From: SCTD01 sp963781675
GTDB taxonomy: Bacteria > Actinomycetota > Actinomycetes > Mycobacteriales > SCTD01
DNA: 64,000 nt
Direction of reading: 5' to 3'
Assembly (NCBI GenBank): GCA_963781675.1
Contig: CAWAGF010000005.1
Location: 62,001 to 126,000 of the forward strand
Below, piece after piece: positions 1 through 9,445 of the stretch. Below the pieces are notes generated by a model. The model was not told the DNA's origin and searched no databases. It worked only from the letters and a program-made list of their open reading frames with translations. Positions within the stretch are counted from its first letter, which is position 1. Every line of letters begins with the position of its first letter. The translations under genes and the position numbers were made by a program.

Positions 1-609
1 GGGCGCGGGCGCCGACAGGGCCGTCGTCATCGCGTCGAGGCGCGCGACGGCGTCGTCGTAGCTGCCGCCGGGCAGGACGTTCGCGATGAGCAGCACGGTG
101 CCGTCGCCGTGGTCGAGCACGGCCAGGTCGGTCACCAGCATCATCGCCAGCTCCGGCATGCCGAGCTCGTCCGGCTTCGTGCTCGGCAGGCGCTCGATGC
201 GCCGGACCACGTCGTAGCCGAGGTAGCCCACGAGGCCACCGGTCAGCGGCGGGTCGTCCGGGCCCTTCGGGCTGCGCAGCAGCTCGACCGCCTCGCGCAC
301 GGCCTCCAGCGGGTCCTCGCTCGTCGTCGGCAGCCCCTCGCCGACCCAGAGCGCCTTGCCGTCCCGCTCGGTGAGGACGCCGGCGGAGCGCACGCCGACG
401 AACGACCAGCGCGACCACTGCTTGCCCTGCTCGGCCGACTCCAGCAGGAAGGTGCCGGTGCGGCCGCCGGCCAGCTTGCGGTAGACGCCGACGGGCGTCT
501 CGCCGTCGGCGAGCAGCCGGCGGGTGACCGCGCGCACGGGCTGGTCGAGCCGGTCGAACTCCACGCGGGTCGGGGTGGTGGCGCCCAACGTGGACGGGCG
601 CAGCGTCAC
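1..609 (-). CDS. trpE: Anthranilate synthase component I, N-terminal part (runs off the window)
   Basis: TrpE converts chorismate and glutamine-derived ammonia to anthranilate, the first step of tryptophan synthesis. The 203 codons present read without interruption and match the TrpE N-terminal domain: the segment GVYRKLAGGRTGTFLLES is followed by a region ending in GGLVGYLGYDVVRRIE, as in the regulatory/tryptophan-binding half of the family. The catalytic C-terminal domain lies beyond position 1. The start is a GTG that overlaps the hisI stop as GTGA, so the two are probably translationally coupled. A trpE directly after hisI is a common actinobacterial order. No leader peptide or attenuator is visible because the gene is internal to the operon. 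Confidence 0.9.
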   Translation of the reverse strand, partial: MTLRPSTLGATTPTRVEFDRLDQPVRAVTRRLLADGETPVGVYRKLAGGRTGTFLLESAEQGKQWSRWSFVGVRSAGVLTERDGKALWVGEGLPTTSEDPLEAVREAVELLRSPKGPDDPPLTGGLVGYLGYDVVRRIERLPSTKPDELGMPELAMMLVTDLAVLDHGDGTVLLIANVLPGGSYDDAVARLDAMTTALSAPAP

Positions 610-986
610 GGCGAGCCGACCACCGCGGGGAGGCTGATCGCGTCGAAGCAGGTGCGGTCGCCGGTGTGGCACGCGCCGCTGCCGACCTGGTCGACCTTCA
701 CGAGCAGCGTGTCGCCGTCGCAGTCCAGCGCCACGGACTTCACCCACTGCTGCGAGCCGGAGGTGTCGCCCTTGACCCAGTACTCCTGGCGGCTGCGGCT
801 CCAGTAGGTGCAGCGGCCGGTGGTCAGCGTGCGGTGCAGCGCCTCGTCGTCCATCCAGCCGACCATCAGCACCTCGCCGGTGTCGTGCTGCTGGGCCACC
901 GCCACCACGAGGCCGTCGCGGTCCCGCTTGAGCTGCGCGGAGATCGACGGGTCGAGGTCGGTGGGGCGTACGGCGGCGCTGGTCAT
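606..986 (-). CDS. hisI: Phosphoribosyl-AMP cyclohydrolase
   Basis: HisI opens the purine ring of phosphoribosyl-AMP, the third step of histidine synthesis; it is a cytosolic zinc enzyme. The 126-residue product shows the family metal-site pattern SVALDCDGDTLLVKV followed by GACHTGDRTCF, with the expected Asp, Cys and His residues, and the WMDDEALHRT segment. I chose the ATG at 986 because the family is about 110-130 residues; an upstream in-frame start at 1019 would add eleven unconserved residues. The gene precedes trpE with a GTGA overlap. It is a stand-alone cyclohydrolase with no fused HisE domain. Confidence 0.92.
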   Translation of the reverse strand: MTSAAVRPTDLDPSISAQLKRDRDGLVVAVAQQHDTGEVLMVGWMDDEALHRTLTTGRCTYWSRSRQEYWVKGDTSGSQQWVKSVALDCDGDTLLVKVDQVGSGACHTGDRTCFDAISLPAVVGSP

Positions 987-1083
987 GCGGTCAGTCTGCC
1001 GGACGCCGGGTGCGGGCACCGCCCGGCTCCGAGCGGCAGGTCGCCGCCACGGCTCGCGGCGCGCCGCGGCGGTGACCCGCCTC

Positions 1084-2235
1084 TCACCCGGTCGGAACCG
1101 GCACCGGCCGGCGCAGCACCAGCGGCCCGACCACCGCGACCGCGAGGGGCACCACGGCCAGCAGCGCCAGCGCCGTCGGCAGCGACGTGAGGGAGCTGAG
1201 CAGCCCGATCAGCGGCGGCCCGGCGACGAACCCGGCGTAGCCCAGCGCGCTGACCGCAGCCAGGTCCGCGCCGGCCCGACCCGGGGCGCTGCGGGCACCC
1301 ACGGCGGAGAACAGCGTGGGCGCGAGCACCGAGACGCCCGCACCGGCGACGGTCGCCCCGGCCAGCGCGACGCCCGCGGACGGCGCCAGCGCGAGCAGCA
1401 GCAGGCCGCCCGTGACGGCGCCGGCACCACCGCCGACCACGAGCGCGTCGGTGCCGGGGCGGGCCAGCCACTGCACGGCGAAGCGCCCGAGGGCCATCGC
1501 CCCGGCGAACAGCCCCGGACCGAGGCCACCGACCCACGGCGGCGCGTCGAGGGACCGCTCCAGGTGCAGGGCGCTCCAGGACTGCACGGCGTCCTCGACC
1601 AGGAACGACCCGGCGGTGAGCAGCCCCAGGACGAGGAGCACCGCGCCGATGCGCGCGCGGCCCGCTGCCTCGGGACCGGTCTGCGGCACGGGCCGGTAGG
1701 CGGGCTGCGTCAGCGCCACGGCGACGACGAGGAGCAGGACGACCGCCAGGACCGAGCGCGGGCCGGCCCCGGCGTCCCGGGCCACGCCGGCGCTCACGGA
1801 CCCCACGAGCACGCCCAGGGAGAAGCAGCCGTGGGCACCGGCCATGAGGCGCCGGCCCTCGAGCCGCTCCCAGGTGGCGGTGGCGGTGTTGACCATGACG
1901 TCCAGCGCGCCGGTGCTCGCGCCGAGCAGCAGCAGCGCGAGGACGAGCGGCAGGAGCGACCCGGCGAAGGCCGGCAGCACGGTGACCAGCCCGAACAGCA
2001 GCAGCGCGGGGGGTAGCAGCCGCCGCGCGCCGTGCCGGTCCATGAGCCGACCGGCGAGCGGCATCGCGGGCAGGGCGGCCAGCGCGACGGCTGCCAGCGC
2101 CAGGCCGAGCTGCCCGTCGGTGACGCCCGCCTGTTCGCGGATCTCCGGCAGGGTCGCCGCCCAGGCGCCCCAGAAGGAGCCGAACGCCGCGAACGCGAGC
2201 AGCAGGCCGCGACGCTCGGCGCGCGCGGCCGTCAC
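1084..2235 (-). CDS. Major facilitator superfamily transporter
   Basis: A 383-residue, very hydrophobic protein with about twelve predicted membrane segments and the MFS A-like loop GRLMDRHGARRLLPPALL after the second helix. The opening residues (FAAFGSFWGAWAATLPEIR) and a later QSWSALHL resemble the YbjJ/fucose-permease-like branch, but the substrate cannot be read from the sequence. The GTG start overlaps the stop of the upstream ABC exporter gene (GTGA), so it probably forms one export operon with the two ABC genes. It sits between hisI and hisF, splitting the two histidine genes. Confidence 0.85.
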   Translation of the reverse strand: MTAARAERRGLLLAFAAFGSFWGAWAATLPEIREQAGVTDGQLGLALAAVALAALPAMPLAGRLMDRHGARRLLPPALLLFGLVTVLPAFAGSLLPLVLALLLLGASTGALDVMVNTATATWERLEGRRLMAGAHGCFSLGVLVGSVSAGVARDAGAGPRSVLAVVLLLVVAVALTQPAYRPVPQTGPEAAGRARIGAVLLVLGLLTAGSFLVEDAVQSWSALHLERSLDAPPWVGGLGPGLFAGAMALGRFAVQWLARPGTDALVVGGGAGAVTGGLLLLALAPSAGVALAGATVAGAGVSVLAPTLFSAVGARSAPGRAGADLAAVSALGYAGFVAGPPLIGLLSSLTSLPTALALLAVVPLAVAVVGPLVLRRPVPVPTG

Positions 2236-4013
2236 CGGGACTGCGAGACCCAGGAGGCGTGCAGGCCCTGGTAGACGCCCTCCTGCTGCACCAGCTCGGC
2301 GTGCGGGCCGCGCTGCACGACGACGCCCGCGTCGACGACGAGCACCTCGTCGGCGGCCTCGGCGGTCGACAGCCGGTGCGCGATGGCCAGCGTGGTCCGG
2401 CCGCGGGTCAGCGAGTCCAGCGCCCGCTGCAGGCGCACCTCGGTGGCCGGGTCGACGGCGGAGGTCGCCTCGTCGAGGACCAGCAGGTCGGGGTCGGCGA
2501 TGTAGGCGCGGGCGATCGCGACGAGCTGCCGCTCCCCGACGGACAGGCTGTCGCCGCGCTCGCCGACCTCGGTGCGGACGCCGTCCGGGAGCTGGTCGAG
2601 CCAGTCGGAGAGGCCGAGCGCCGCGAAGGCCTGCTCGACCTCCTCGTCGGTCGCGTCGAGCCGGCCGTACCGCACGTTGTCGGCGATGGTCGTGTCGAAC
2701 AGGAAGCCGTCCTGCGGCACCATCACGACCCGCGAGCGCAGCGACGAGAAGCGCACCTGGTCGAGCGGGACGCCGGACAGCAGGACGCGTCCGGCCGTCG
2801 GGTCCATCAGGCGGGTGAGCAGCTTGGCGAAGGTCGTCTTGCCGCTGCCGGTCTCGCCGACCACGGCGACGCGGGTGCGCGGCGCGATGTCCAGCGCGAC
2901 GTCGTGCAGGACGTCCGGGCCGCCCGGGTAGGCGAAGGTGACGTGGTCGAAGCGGACCCCTACCGGGCCCTCCGGCAGCGGCCGGCCGTCGTCCTCCGGG
3001 TCGGCGACGTCGGACGGCGTGTCCAGGACGCCGAGCACCCGGCGCAGGCCGGCGATCGCGTTCTGCGCCTCGTTCAGGACCTCGGTCGCGACCTGCACCG
3101 GCTGCACGAACAGCGTCACGAGGAAGAGGAAGCCGACCAGCCGGCCGGTCGTGATCTGGCCGTCCGCGCCGAGCAGCACGCCGACGACCACGACGCCGCC
3201 GGTGGCCAGCGCGGCGGTCAGCTCGCCGGCGGAGAAGGTGAAGGCGCTGATGGCCTGCGCGCGCGTCTGCGCGACGCGGGTGGACTCGACGGCGTCGTCG
3301 ATGCGCTGGGCGGTGCGGTCCTGCACGGCGTAGGCCCGGATGACCTGCGCCCCGACGACGGACTCGGCCACGGCGCCGAGCATCTCGCCGACCCGCTCGC
3401 GCACGATCCGGTAGGCGCGCTGCAGCCGCTGCTGGAAGGCCCTGACCGCGAACACCAGCGGCAGGAAGCAGGCGTAGACGACCAGCGTCAGCTGCCATGA
3501 CCAGAAGAGCATCAGCACCGTGGCGAGCAGGAGCTGAGCGCTCGACACGAGGACGAGCAGACCGCCCCACTGCATGAAGGTGCTCATCGTGTCGACGTCG
3601 CTGGTGACGCGGGAGACGAGCGAGCCGCGCCGCTCGGCGGCCTGGTGCAGCATCGACAGGTCGTGCACCCGCCGGAAGGCGCGGACGCGGATGGACGCCA
3701 GCCCGTTCTCCGCCGTGCGGTAGAGCCGCACGTTGGTGAGGTAGCTGGCGAAGGCCGTCACGACGAGCGCGACGGCGGCCAGGCCGACGGCCAGGCGGAC
3801 CAGGCCGAGGTCGGGCTCCGGGCCGGACAGGCCGTTGTCGATCGTCTGCTGGACGGCGACCGGCACGACGATCCGGCCCGCGGTCGCCAGCAGGGCGAGC
3901 AGCAGGGTGACGACCAGCCCCTCGCGCAGCTCGGGCGTCAGGCGCAGACCGTGCGCGAGCGTGGCGAAGGAGCCGCGCTCGACGGTGCGGGTGTCGATGG
4001 ACGGGGCGCTCAC
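2232..4013 (-). CDS. ABC exporter half-transporter carrying the catalytic Walker B and H-loop
   Basis: A 593-residue fused membrane/ATPase subunit: six membrane helices in roughly residues 30-330, then a nucleotide-binding domain with Walker A GETGSGKTT, Walker B LLVLDEATSAVD and H-loop IAHRLS. Its signature motif is degenerate (LSVGERQ instead of LSGGQ). The neighbour 4010-5797 has the reverse pattern, so the two form a heterodimeric exporter with one active and one degenerate ATP site, as in the TM287/288 and BmrCD families. Substrate is unknown; such exporters usually move drugs, lipids or peptides. The GTG start overlaps the partner's stop. Confidence 0.92.
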   Translation of the reverse strand: MSAPSIDTRTVERGSFATLAHGLRLTPELREGLVVTLLLALLATAGRIVVPVAVQQTIDNGLSGPEPDLGLVRLAVGLAAVALVVTAFASYLTNVRLYRTAENGLASIRVRAFRRVHDLSMLHQAAERRGSLVSRVTSDVDTMSTFMQWGGLLVLVSSAQLLLATVLMLFWSWQLTLVVYACFLPLVFAVRAFQQRLQRAYRIVRERVGEMLGAVAESVVGAQVIRAYAVQDRTAQRIDDAVESTRVAQTRAQAISAFTFSAGELTAALATGGVVVVGVLLGADGQITTGRLVGFLFLVTLFVQPVQVATEVLNEAQNAIAGLRRVLGVLDTPSDVADPEDDGRPLPEGPVGVRFDHVTFAYPGGPDVLHDVALDIAPRTRVAVVGETGSGKTTFAKLLTRLMDPTAGRVLLSGVPLDQVRFSSLRSRVVMVPQDGFLFDTTIADNVRYGRLDATDEEVEQAFAALGLSDWLDQLPDGVRTEVGERGDSLSVGERQLVAIARAYIADPDLLVLDEATSAVDPATEVRLQRALDSLTRGRTTLAIAHRLSTAEAADEVLVVDAGVVVQRGPHAELVQQEGVYQGLHASWVSQSR

Positions 4014-5797
4014 GCGTCCACCTCCTGCGCGGCCTCGAGCGCGTCGGCCTCGCGCTGCGCCTCGGCGCGCTCGTAGGCGTGCACCAGGTCCTGGTAGCCG
4101 GGGCTCGTGGCGAGCAGCTCCTCGTGCGTGCCGCGCGCGGCGACCCGGCCGTCCTCGACGAAGACGACCTCGTCGGCCAGCGCGATGGTGGCGCGGCGGT
4201 AGGCGACGACGACCACCGTGCTCGGCAGCGCGGAGTCACGAAGGCCGGCGAGGATCCGCTGCTCGACCGACGGGTCGACGCTGCTGGTCGCGTCGTCGAG
4301 CACGAGCAGCCGGGGGCGGCGGACGACGGCGCGGGCCAGCGAGAGGCGCTGGCGCTGGCCGCCCGACAGCGTGGTGCCGCGCTCTCCCACGACGGTGTCG
4401 AGCGCCTTGGGCAGTGCGGCGACGAAGCCGTCGCCCTGCGCGAGCCGCAGCGCGGCCCAGACGTCCTCGTCCGGGATGTCGGCGCCGAGGGTGATGTTGC
4501 CGCGCACGGTGTCGTCGAACAGGAACGTCGACTGCGGGACCAGCGCGGCCACCTGCGCGAGCGCGCCGGGGCCGAGCTCGCGGACGTCGAGGTCGTCGTA
4601 CGTCACCCGTCCGCTCTCCGGGTCGAGCAGCCGGACGAGGACGGAGGCCAGGGTGCTCTTGCCGGAGCCGGTCGGCCCGACGAGGGCGACGGTGCGTCCG
4701 GGCCGGACGTCGAAGGCGACCTCGTCGAGCACCGCGCTGTCGCCGTAGGAGAACGAGACCGCCTCGACCGACAGCGCGGTGGGCCCGGCGTCCGCGGGGA
4801 GCTCCTGGGCGCCGTGCTCCTGCGCGCCGGTCGCGTCCAGGACGCGGTGCACGCGGTCCCAGCCGACGACGCTGCGCGGCAGCTCGTTCAGCACCCAGCC
4901 GATCGCGCGCACCGGGAAGGCGAGCAGGGTGAACAGGTAGGCGACGCGCACGAGCTGGCCGGCGTCGATGTCGCCGCTGCCGACGCGGCTCGTGCCGGCG
5001 AGCAGCACGGCGAGCACGCCGACGACGGGCAGCGCCTCCATGACCGGGTCGAACAGCCCGCGGACCCGGCCGACGGCGGTCATCGTGTCCCGCAGCTCGA
5101 GGCTCTTGGCGCGGAAGCGCGCGGTCTCGTCGCTCTCGCGGCCGAGCGTCTTGACCACGAGCGCGCCGTCGAAGGACTCGTGCGCGATGCCGCTGACCTC
5201 GCCGCGCAGGTGCTGCGCGCGGGTCATCAGCGGCGACATCCGGCGCGAGTAGAGGACGGTCAGCACCGCGATGGACGGGAAGACCACCGAGCCGACCAGC
5301 GCCAGCACCGGGTCCGTCACGAACAGCAGCCCGAGGGTCGTGAGGAGCATGACGATGACGCCGACGGCGAAGGGGAACGGCGCGATCGGGTACCACGTCG
5401 CCTCGACGTCGCTGTTGGCGTTCGACAGCAGCTCGCCGGTGGGGTGCTCGGCGTGCCAGGACAGCGGGAGCTCGAGGTAGCGACGGGTCACGCGGCGGCG
5501 GTACGAGGCCTGCAGGCGGTACTGCATGATCCCGGCACCGAGCCGGCGGGCGATGATCCCGACGACCTTGAGGACGGCCACGAGCATGACGGCCAGGAAC
5601 GCGATGGCGAGCGAGGCAGGCACGACCTCGCGGTCCTCGATGCTCGGCACGATGACCTGCTCGGTGACCGCTCCGAAGACGTAGGCCTGGCCGATCGTGG
5701 TGAAGGCGAACAGGGCGCTGCCCACGGCCGAGACCGTGAAGATGCGCGGCTCCTCCTTGACGGCGTGCCAGAGGACGCCGAGGCCGCGGCGGATCAC
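4010..5797 (-). CDS. ABC exporter half-transporter with degenerate ATPase site
   Basis: A 595-residue partner of the preceding subunit. It has a membrane domain followed by Walker A GPTGSGKST and a canonical signature LSGGQRQR, but Walker B reads LLVLDDATSSVD (Asp in place of the catalytic Glu) and the switch His is replaced in VVVAYRRAT. The signature is therefore used with the partner's active Walker B. I kept the GTG at 5797, which has a weak ribosome site. An alternative is an ATG at 5843 (MTNGPVRPP...), which joins this frame only if one extra C in the C-runs near 5805-5825 is removed; that reading gives a natural N-terminus and fits the +1 errors seen elsewhere. Confidence 0.9.
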   Translation of the reverse strand: MIRRGLGVLWHAVKEEPRIFTVSAVGSALFAFTTIGQAYVFGAVTEQVIVPSIEDREVVPASLAIAFLAVMLVAVLKVVGIIARRLGAGIMQYRLQASYRRRVTRRYLELPLSWHAEHPTGELLSNANSDVEATWYPIAPFPFAVGVIVMLLTTLGLLFVTDPVLALVGSVVFPSIAVLTVLYSRRMSPLMTRAQHLRGEVSGIAHESFDGALVVKTLGRESDETARFRAKSLELRDTMTAVGRVRGLFDPVMEALPVVGVLAVLLAGTSRVGSGDIDAGQLVRVAYLFTLLAFPVRAIGWVLNELPRSVVGWDRVHRVLDATGAQEHGAQELPADAGPTALSVEAVSFSYGDSAVLDEVAFDVRPGRTVALVGPTGSGKSTLASVLVRLLDPESGRVTYDDLDVRELGPGALAQVAALVPQSTFLFDDTVRGNITLGADIPDEDVWAALRLAQGDGFVAALPKALDTVVGERGTTLSGGQRQRLSLARAVVRRPRLLVLDDATSSVDPSVEQRILAGLRDSALPSTVVVVAYRRATIALADEVVFVEDGRVAARGTHEELLATSPGYQDLVHAYERAEAQREADALEAAQEVDA

Positions 5798-5900
5798 CCC
5801 GCGGGGGACGGTCAGGGGGTGGTCGCACAGGTCCGTTCGTCATCGGTTCGTCATGTGCATGCTCCAGGAGCAGCGCACGGAGCACCACCGGGATTCCCGC

Positions 5901-6662
5901 TCAGCGCACCTCGTGGCCGGCCGTCCGCAGCGCGTCCTTGACCTGGCCGATCCGCAGCTGGCCGAAGTGGAAGACGCTCGCGGCGAGGACCGCGTCGGCG
6001 CCGGCCGCCACCGCGGGCGCGAAGTCCTCCAGCCGCCCGGCCCCGCCGCTCGCGATCACCGGCACGCCGACCGTGGCGCGGACGGCGCGCAGCAGCTCGA
6101 CGTCGTAGCCGGCGCGGGTGCCGTCGGCGTCCATCGAGTTGAGCAGCACCTCGCCGATGCCGAGCTCCTCTCCGCGCTGGGCCCACGCGACGGCGTCGAT
6201 GCCGGTCCCCCGGCGGCCGCCGTGCGTCGTGACCTCGAAGCCGCTGTCGGTGCCCTCGGCGCGCCGGGCGTCGACCGACAGCACGAGCACCTGGTTGCCG
6301 AAGCGGCGCGCGATCTCGCTGAGCAGCTCGGGCCGGGCTATGGCTGCGGTGTTCACGCCGACCTTGTCCGCGCCCGCGCGGAGCAGCCGGTCCACGTCGT
6401 CCGGCGACCGGACGCCGCCCCCGACGGTGAGCGGGATGAACACCTGCTCAGCCGTCCTGCGGACCACGTCGTAGGTCGTCTCCCGGCTGCCGCTGCTCGC
6501 GGTGATGTCGAGGAACACGAGCTCGTCGGCGCCCTCGGCGTCGTAGAGCCGGGCCATCTCGACCGGGTCCCCGGCGTCGCGCAGCTCGCGGAAGTTGACG
6601 CCCTTCACCACGCGTCCGGCGTCGACGTCGAGGCACGGCACGACTCGGACGGCGACGCTCAC
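5901..6662 (-). CDS. hisF: Imidazole glycerol phosphate synthase, cyclase subunit
   Basis: HisF joins PRFAR with ammonia from HisH to give imidazole glycerol phosphate and AICAR. The 253-residue product is a full-length (beta/alpha)8 barrel: the N-terminal catalytic Asp is in RVVPCLDVDAGRVVKG and the second in LVLSVDARR. Phosphate-binding loops TVGGGVRSPDDV and PVIASGGAG are intact. The GTG at 6662 starts the conserved RVVPCLDV; no earlier in-frame start is needed. Its partner hisH lies about 4.7 kb away, beyond the GGDEF-EAL and sirtuin genes. Confidence 0.95.
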   Translation of the reverse strand: MSVAVRVVPCLDVDAGRVVKGVNFRELRDAGDPVEMARLYDAEGADELVFLDITASSGSRETTYDVVRRTAEQVFIPLTVGGGVRSPDDVDRLLRAGADKVGVNTAAIARPELLSEIARRFGNQVLVLSVDARRAEGTDSGFEVTTHGGRRGTGIDAVAWAQRGEELGIGEVLLNSMDADGTRAGYDVELLRAVRATVGVPVIASGGAGRLEDFAPAVAAGADAVLAASVFHFGQLRIGQVKDALRTAGHEVR

Positions 6663-6673
6663 GCCGCGCGACG

Positions 6674-9328
6674 CTACCGGCGCTGGACGCGCCCCTCCGG
6701 CGCGAGCCTGGCCGTCGGCACGCGCACCGGGCGCAGCACCCGGCGGAACTCCTCGGCCGGGACCGGACGGCCGAACCAGAAGCCCTGCCCGCGGTCGCAG
6801 CCGATGTCGGCGAGGAAGTCGGCGAGCTCGCCCTGCTCGATGCCCTCGGCCACGATCGGCAGGGTCAGCGCCTGGCAGACGCGCACGATCGAGGTGAGCA
6901 GCCGGAGCGCCGCCGCGTCGGACAGCGCGGACGAGGTGAAGGACCGGTCGATCTTCACCGAGTCGACGGGCAGCCGGGCCAGCTGCGACAGCGAGGACTG
7001 CCCGCTGCCGAAGTCGTCGAGGGCCACCGTGACCCCGAGGTCCCGCACCCGCGTCAGCGCGCGGGTCGCGACGTCCGCGTCGGGGACGACGGCGCTCTCG
7101 GTCACCTCGATGCACAGCGCCTTGCCGGGCAGGCCGTGCCGGTCCAGGGCCGAGCGCACGAGCTCGGGCAGCTCCAGCGTCATGTGGCGGCGCGACACGT
7201 TGATCGAGACCGTCGGCACCTCCAGGCCGCGCGCGCGCCAGCGCGCGATGTCGAGGCAGGCCTGCTCGAGCACCCACACGTCGAGCTCGGCGATGATGCC
7301 GGACTCCTCGGCCACCGGGATGAAGACCTCCGGGGAGATCTGCCCCTCGGTCGGGTGCTCCCAGCGCAGGAGCGCCTCGGCGCCGACGACCTCGCCTCCG
7401 GGCAGGCGGACGATCGGCTGGTAGTGCAGGTCGAGCTGGCCCTCGGCGAGCGCGGCGCGCAGGCCGTGGTGCAGCGCCATGCGCCGGGCGGCGCTCTCGT
7501 GCATCCACGGCTCGTACCAGGTGACGCGGTCCCGGCCGGTGCCCTTGGAGGCGTACATCGCGAGGTCGGCGTTGCGCAGCAGCTCGTCGGGCGAAGCCGC
7601 GTCGCGGGTGAGGGCGATGCCGAGGCTGGCCCGGACCGAGACGGTGGTCCCGGCGACGGGGACGGCGGTGCGCAGAGCAGCGAGCACGCGGGAGCTGATG
7701 GCCGCGGCGTCCTGCTCGCCGTCGAGCACCAGCACGAACTCGTCGCCGCCGATGCGGCTCACGTCGTCGCGGGCGCGCAGGCAGCGGGTCAGCCGCTCCG
7801 CGACCTGGCAGAGCAGCTCGTCGCCGTGCGCGTGGCCGAACGTGTCGTTGACGGCCTTGAAGCCGTCCAGGTCCACCAGCACGACCGTGACCGGACGCCC
7901 CGTGTCGTACGCCGAGACGAGCAGGGCGCGCGCGCGGGCGAGGTTGCCGAGGCCGGTGAGGGCGTCGTGGAAGGCGGCGTGCGAGAGCTGGCGCTCGAGC
8001 TCGTGCCGCTCGTGCACGTCGCGGGCGTTGCCGACGACGCCGCGCACGCTCGCGTCGTGCAGCTGGTTCTTGAGCAGCACCTGCATCCAGCGCAGCTCGC
8101 GGTTGGCCGCACGCACCCGCACCAGCGTCTCCACCTCGGCGCCGGGCTCGCGCACCACCTGGGAGAACGCCTCGCGCAGGCGGAGGCGGTCCGACGGCTC
8201 GACGACGTCACCGATGGACCGGCCCAGCAGGTGCTCGGCCGGCCGCCCGAAGACGCGCTCGACCGCAGGACTGGCGTAGGTGACGTGGCCGTCGGCGTCG
8301 TGCAGCGTGATGAGGTCGGAGGCGCTGTTGACCAGAGAGCGGAACAGCTCCTCGCGCGCCTGCAGCCGCTCGGTCAGCAGGTCGCGGTCGCGGCTGCCGA
8401 CCATCTGGCGCAGGAACAGCGCGCCTACGAGCACGATGCCGGCGAGCAGCTGGCCGCCGTCGATCCCCTCGCCGCGCAGCGCGAACGACGAGGCCACCGC
8501 GATCGCGGCCACGACCGGCAGCTGGGGCAGCACGGGGACCAGCGCCTCCCCGCGCGCGGCGCGCGGGCTGCCGGTGCTCTCCCGGGAGAACGCACCGGCC
8601 GCGACGAGCAGCAGGCCGGCCTCGTACAGCAGCGAGACCCAGCTGTCGGCGCGGTAGGTGCCCTGCGCGCTCTGCACGGTGTAGCCCACGTCAGCGAGCG
8701 CGTAGAGCGCCAGGCCGCTGCCGGTGATCGCCAGCTCGCGCCGGGCCCGGCGGGCGGCCCGTGGCAGCACGCTGGCGAGCATGCCGAGCACGAAGACGTC
8801 CGAGGCCGGGTGCGCCAGCGTGGCGAGGTGGCCGGCGACGCCGAGCCCGTGGCCGACGCTGGCCGGCTCGAGCAGCAGCGCGTAGGCGACGAACCACAGC
8901 GCCCCGGCGGCGACCGTGCCGTCGAGCAGGGCGCGCTGCGGAGAGCCGGCCTTGGTGTCGGTGACCGGGTAGCGCAGCAGCCCGGCCACCACGAGCGGCA
9001 GGTAGAGGAAGTGCACGACGTCCACCGGCGAGAACGCCGGGGCGCGGGAGCCGGTGGCGAGCAGCCAGAGGATGGCCGTCACGCCGCCGGCGGCGCCGGC
9101 GAGCAGCGAGGCGGCCACCAGCAGGCGCGCGTGCCGCAGCCGCCCGCGCACGGACCGGCCGCGGCGCAGCATCGCCAGGCTGGCCACGACGACGGTGACG
9201 ACCTGGGCGCCCCAGGCGACGGGCTCGCCGACCGCGGAGGGCAGCGGCTGCAGCAGCATGAGCAGCGCGAACGCGAGCAGCGCGACGACGAGGGCCACCC
9301 GCCCCCGTGCCCGTGTGTCTGCGCCCAC
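6674..9328 (-). CDS. Membrane-anchored PAS-GGDEF-EAL cyclic-di-GMP enzyme
   Basis: An 884-residue protein. Residues 1 to about 300 carry some eight hydrophobic segments (MASE-like sensor), about 320-440 is a PAS domain (SASDLITLHDADGHVTYAS), then GGDEF (motif intact near residue 526, with the RARD inhibitory I-site just upstream) and EAL (EALLRWEH near residue 649, DDFGSGQSSL, AEGIEQ, QGFWFGRP). All residues usually needed for both diguanylate cyclase and phosphodiesterase activity appear present, so the net direction cannot be predicted. GTG start at 9328. The gene follows hisF by 11 bases in the reverse direction and is divergent from the sirtuin gene. Confidence 0.93.
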   Translation of the reverse strand: MGADTRARGRVALVVALLAFALLMLLQPLPSAVGEPVAWGAQVVTVVVASLAMLRRGRSVRGRLRHARLLVAASLLAGAAGGVTAILWLLATGSRAPAFSPVDVVHFLYLPLVVAGLLRYPVTDTKAGSPQRALLDGTVAAGALWFVAYALLLEPASVGHGLGVAGHLATLAHPASDVFVLGMLASVLPRAARRARRELAITGSGLALYALADVGYTVQSAQGTYRADSWVSLLYEAGLLLVAAGAFSRESTGSPRAARGEALVPVLPQLPVVAAIAVASSFALRGEGIDGGQLLAGIVLVGALFLRQMVGSRDRDLLTERLQAREELFRSLVNSASDLITLHDADGHVTYASPAVERVFGRPAEHLLGRSIGDVVEPSDRLRLREAFSQVVREPGAEVETLVRVRAANRELRWMQVLLKNQLHDASVRGVVGNARDVHERHELERQLSHAAFHDALTGLGNLARARALLVSAYDTGRPVTVVLVDLDGFKAVNDTFGHAHGDELLCQVAERLTRCLRARDDVSRIGGDEFVLVLDGEQDAAAISSRVLAALRTAVPVAGTTVSVRASLGIALTRDAASPDELLRNADLAMYASKGTGRDRVTWYEPWMHESAARRMALHHGLRAALAEGQLDLHYQPIVRLPGGEVVGAEALLRWEHPTEGQISPEVFIPVAEESGIIAELDVWVLEQACLDIARWRARGLEVPTVSINVSRRHMTLELPELVRSALDRHGLPGKALCIEVTESAVVPDADVATRALTRVRDLGVTVALDDFGSGQSSLSQLARLPVDSVKIDRSFTSSALSDAAALRLLTSIVRVCQALTLPIVAEGIEQGELADFLADIGCDRGQGFWFGRPVPAEEFRRVLRPVRVPTARLAPEGRVQRR

Positions 9329-9445
9329 AGCCCACTATCGACCGGAGCGGGGCGAACTGCACCCCTCGTGCCGCAAGATGATCCCGAAGGACTACCCGTA
9401 CCGGGACGAACTGCCCGGTCCCGCCGGCTCGGGCACGATGGTGCG

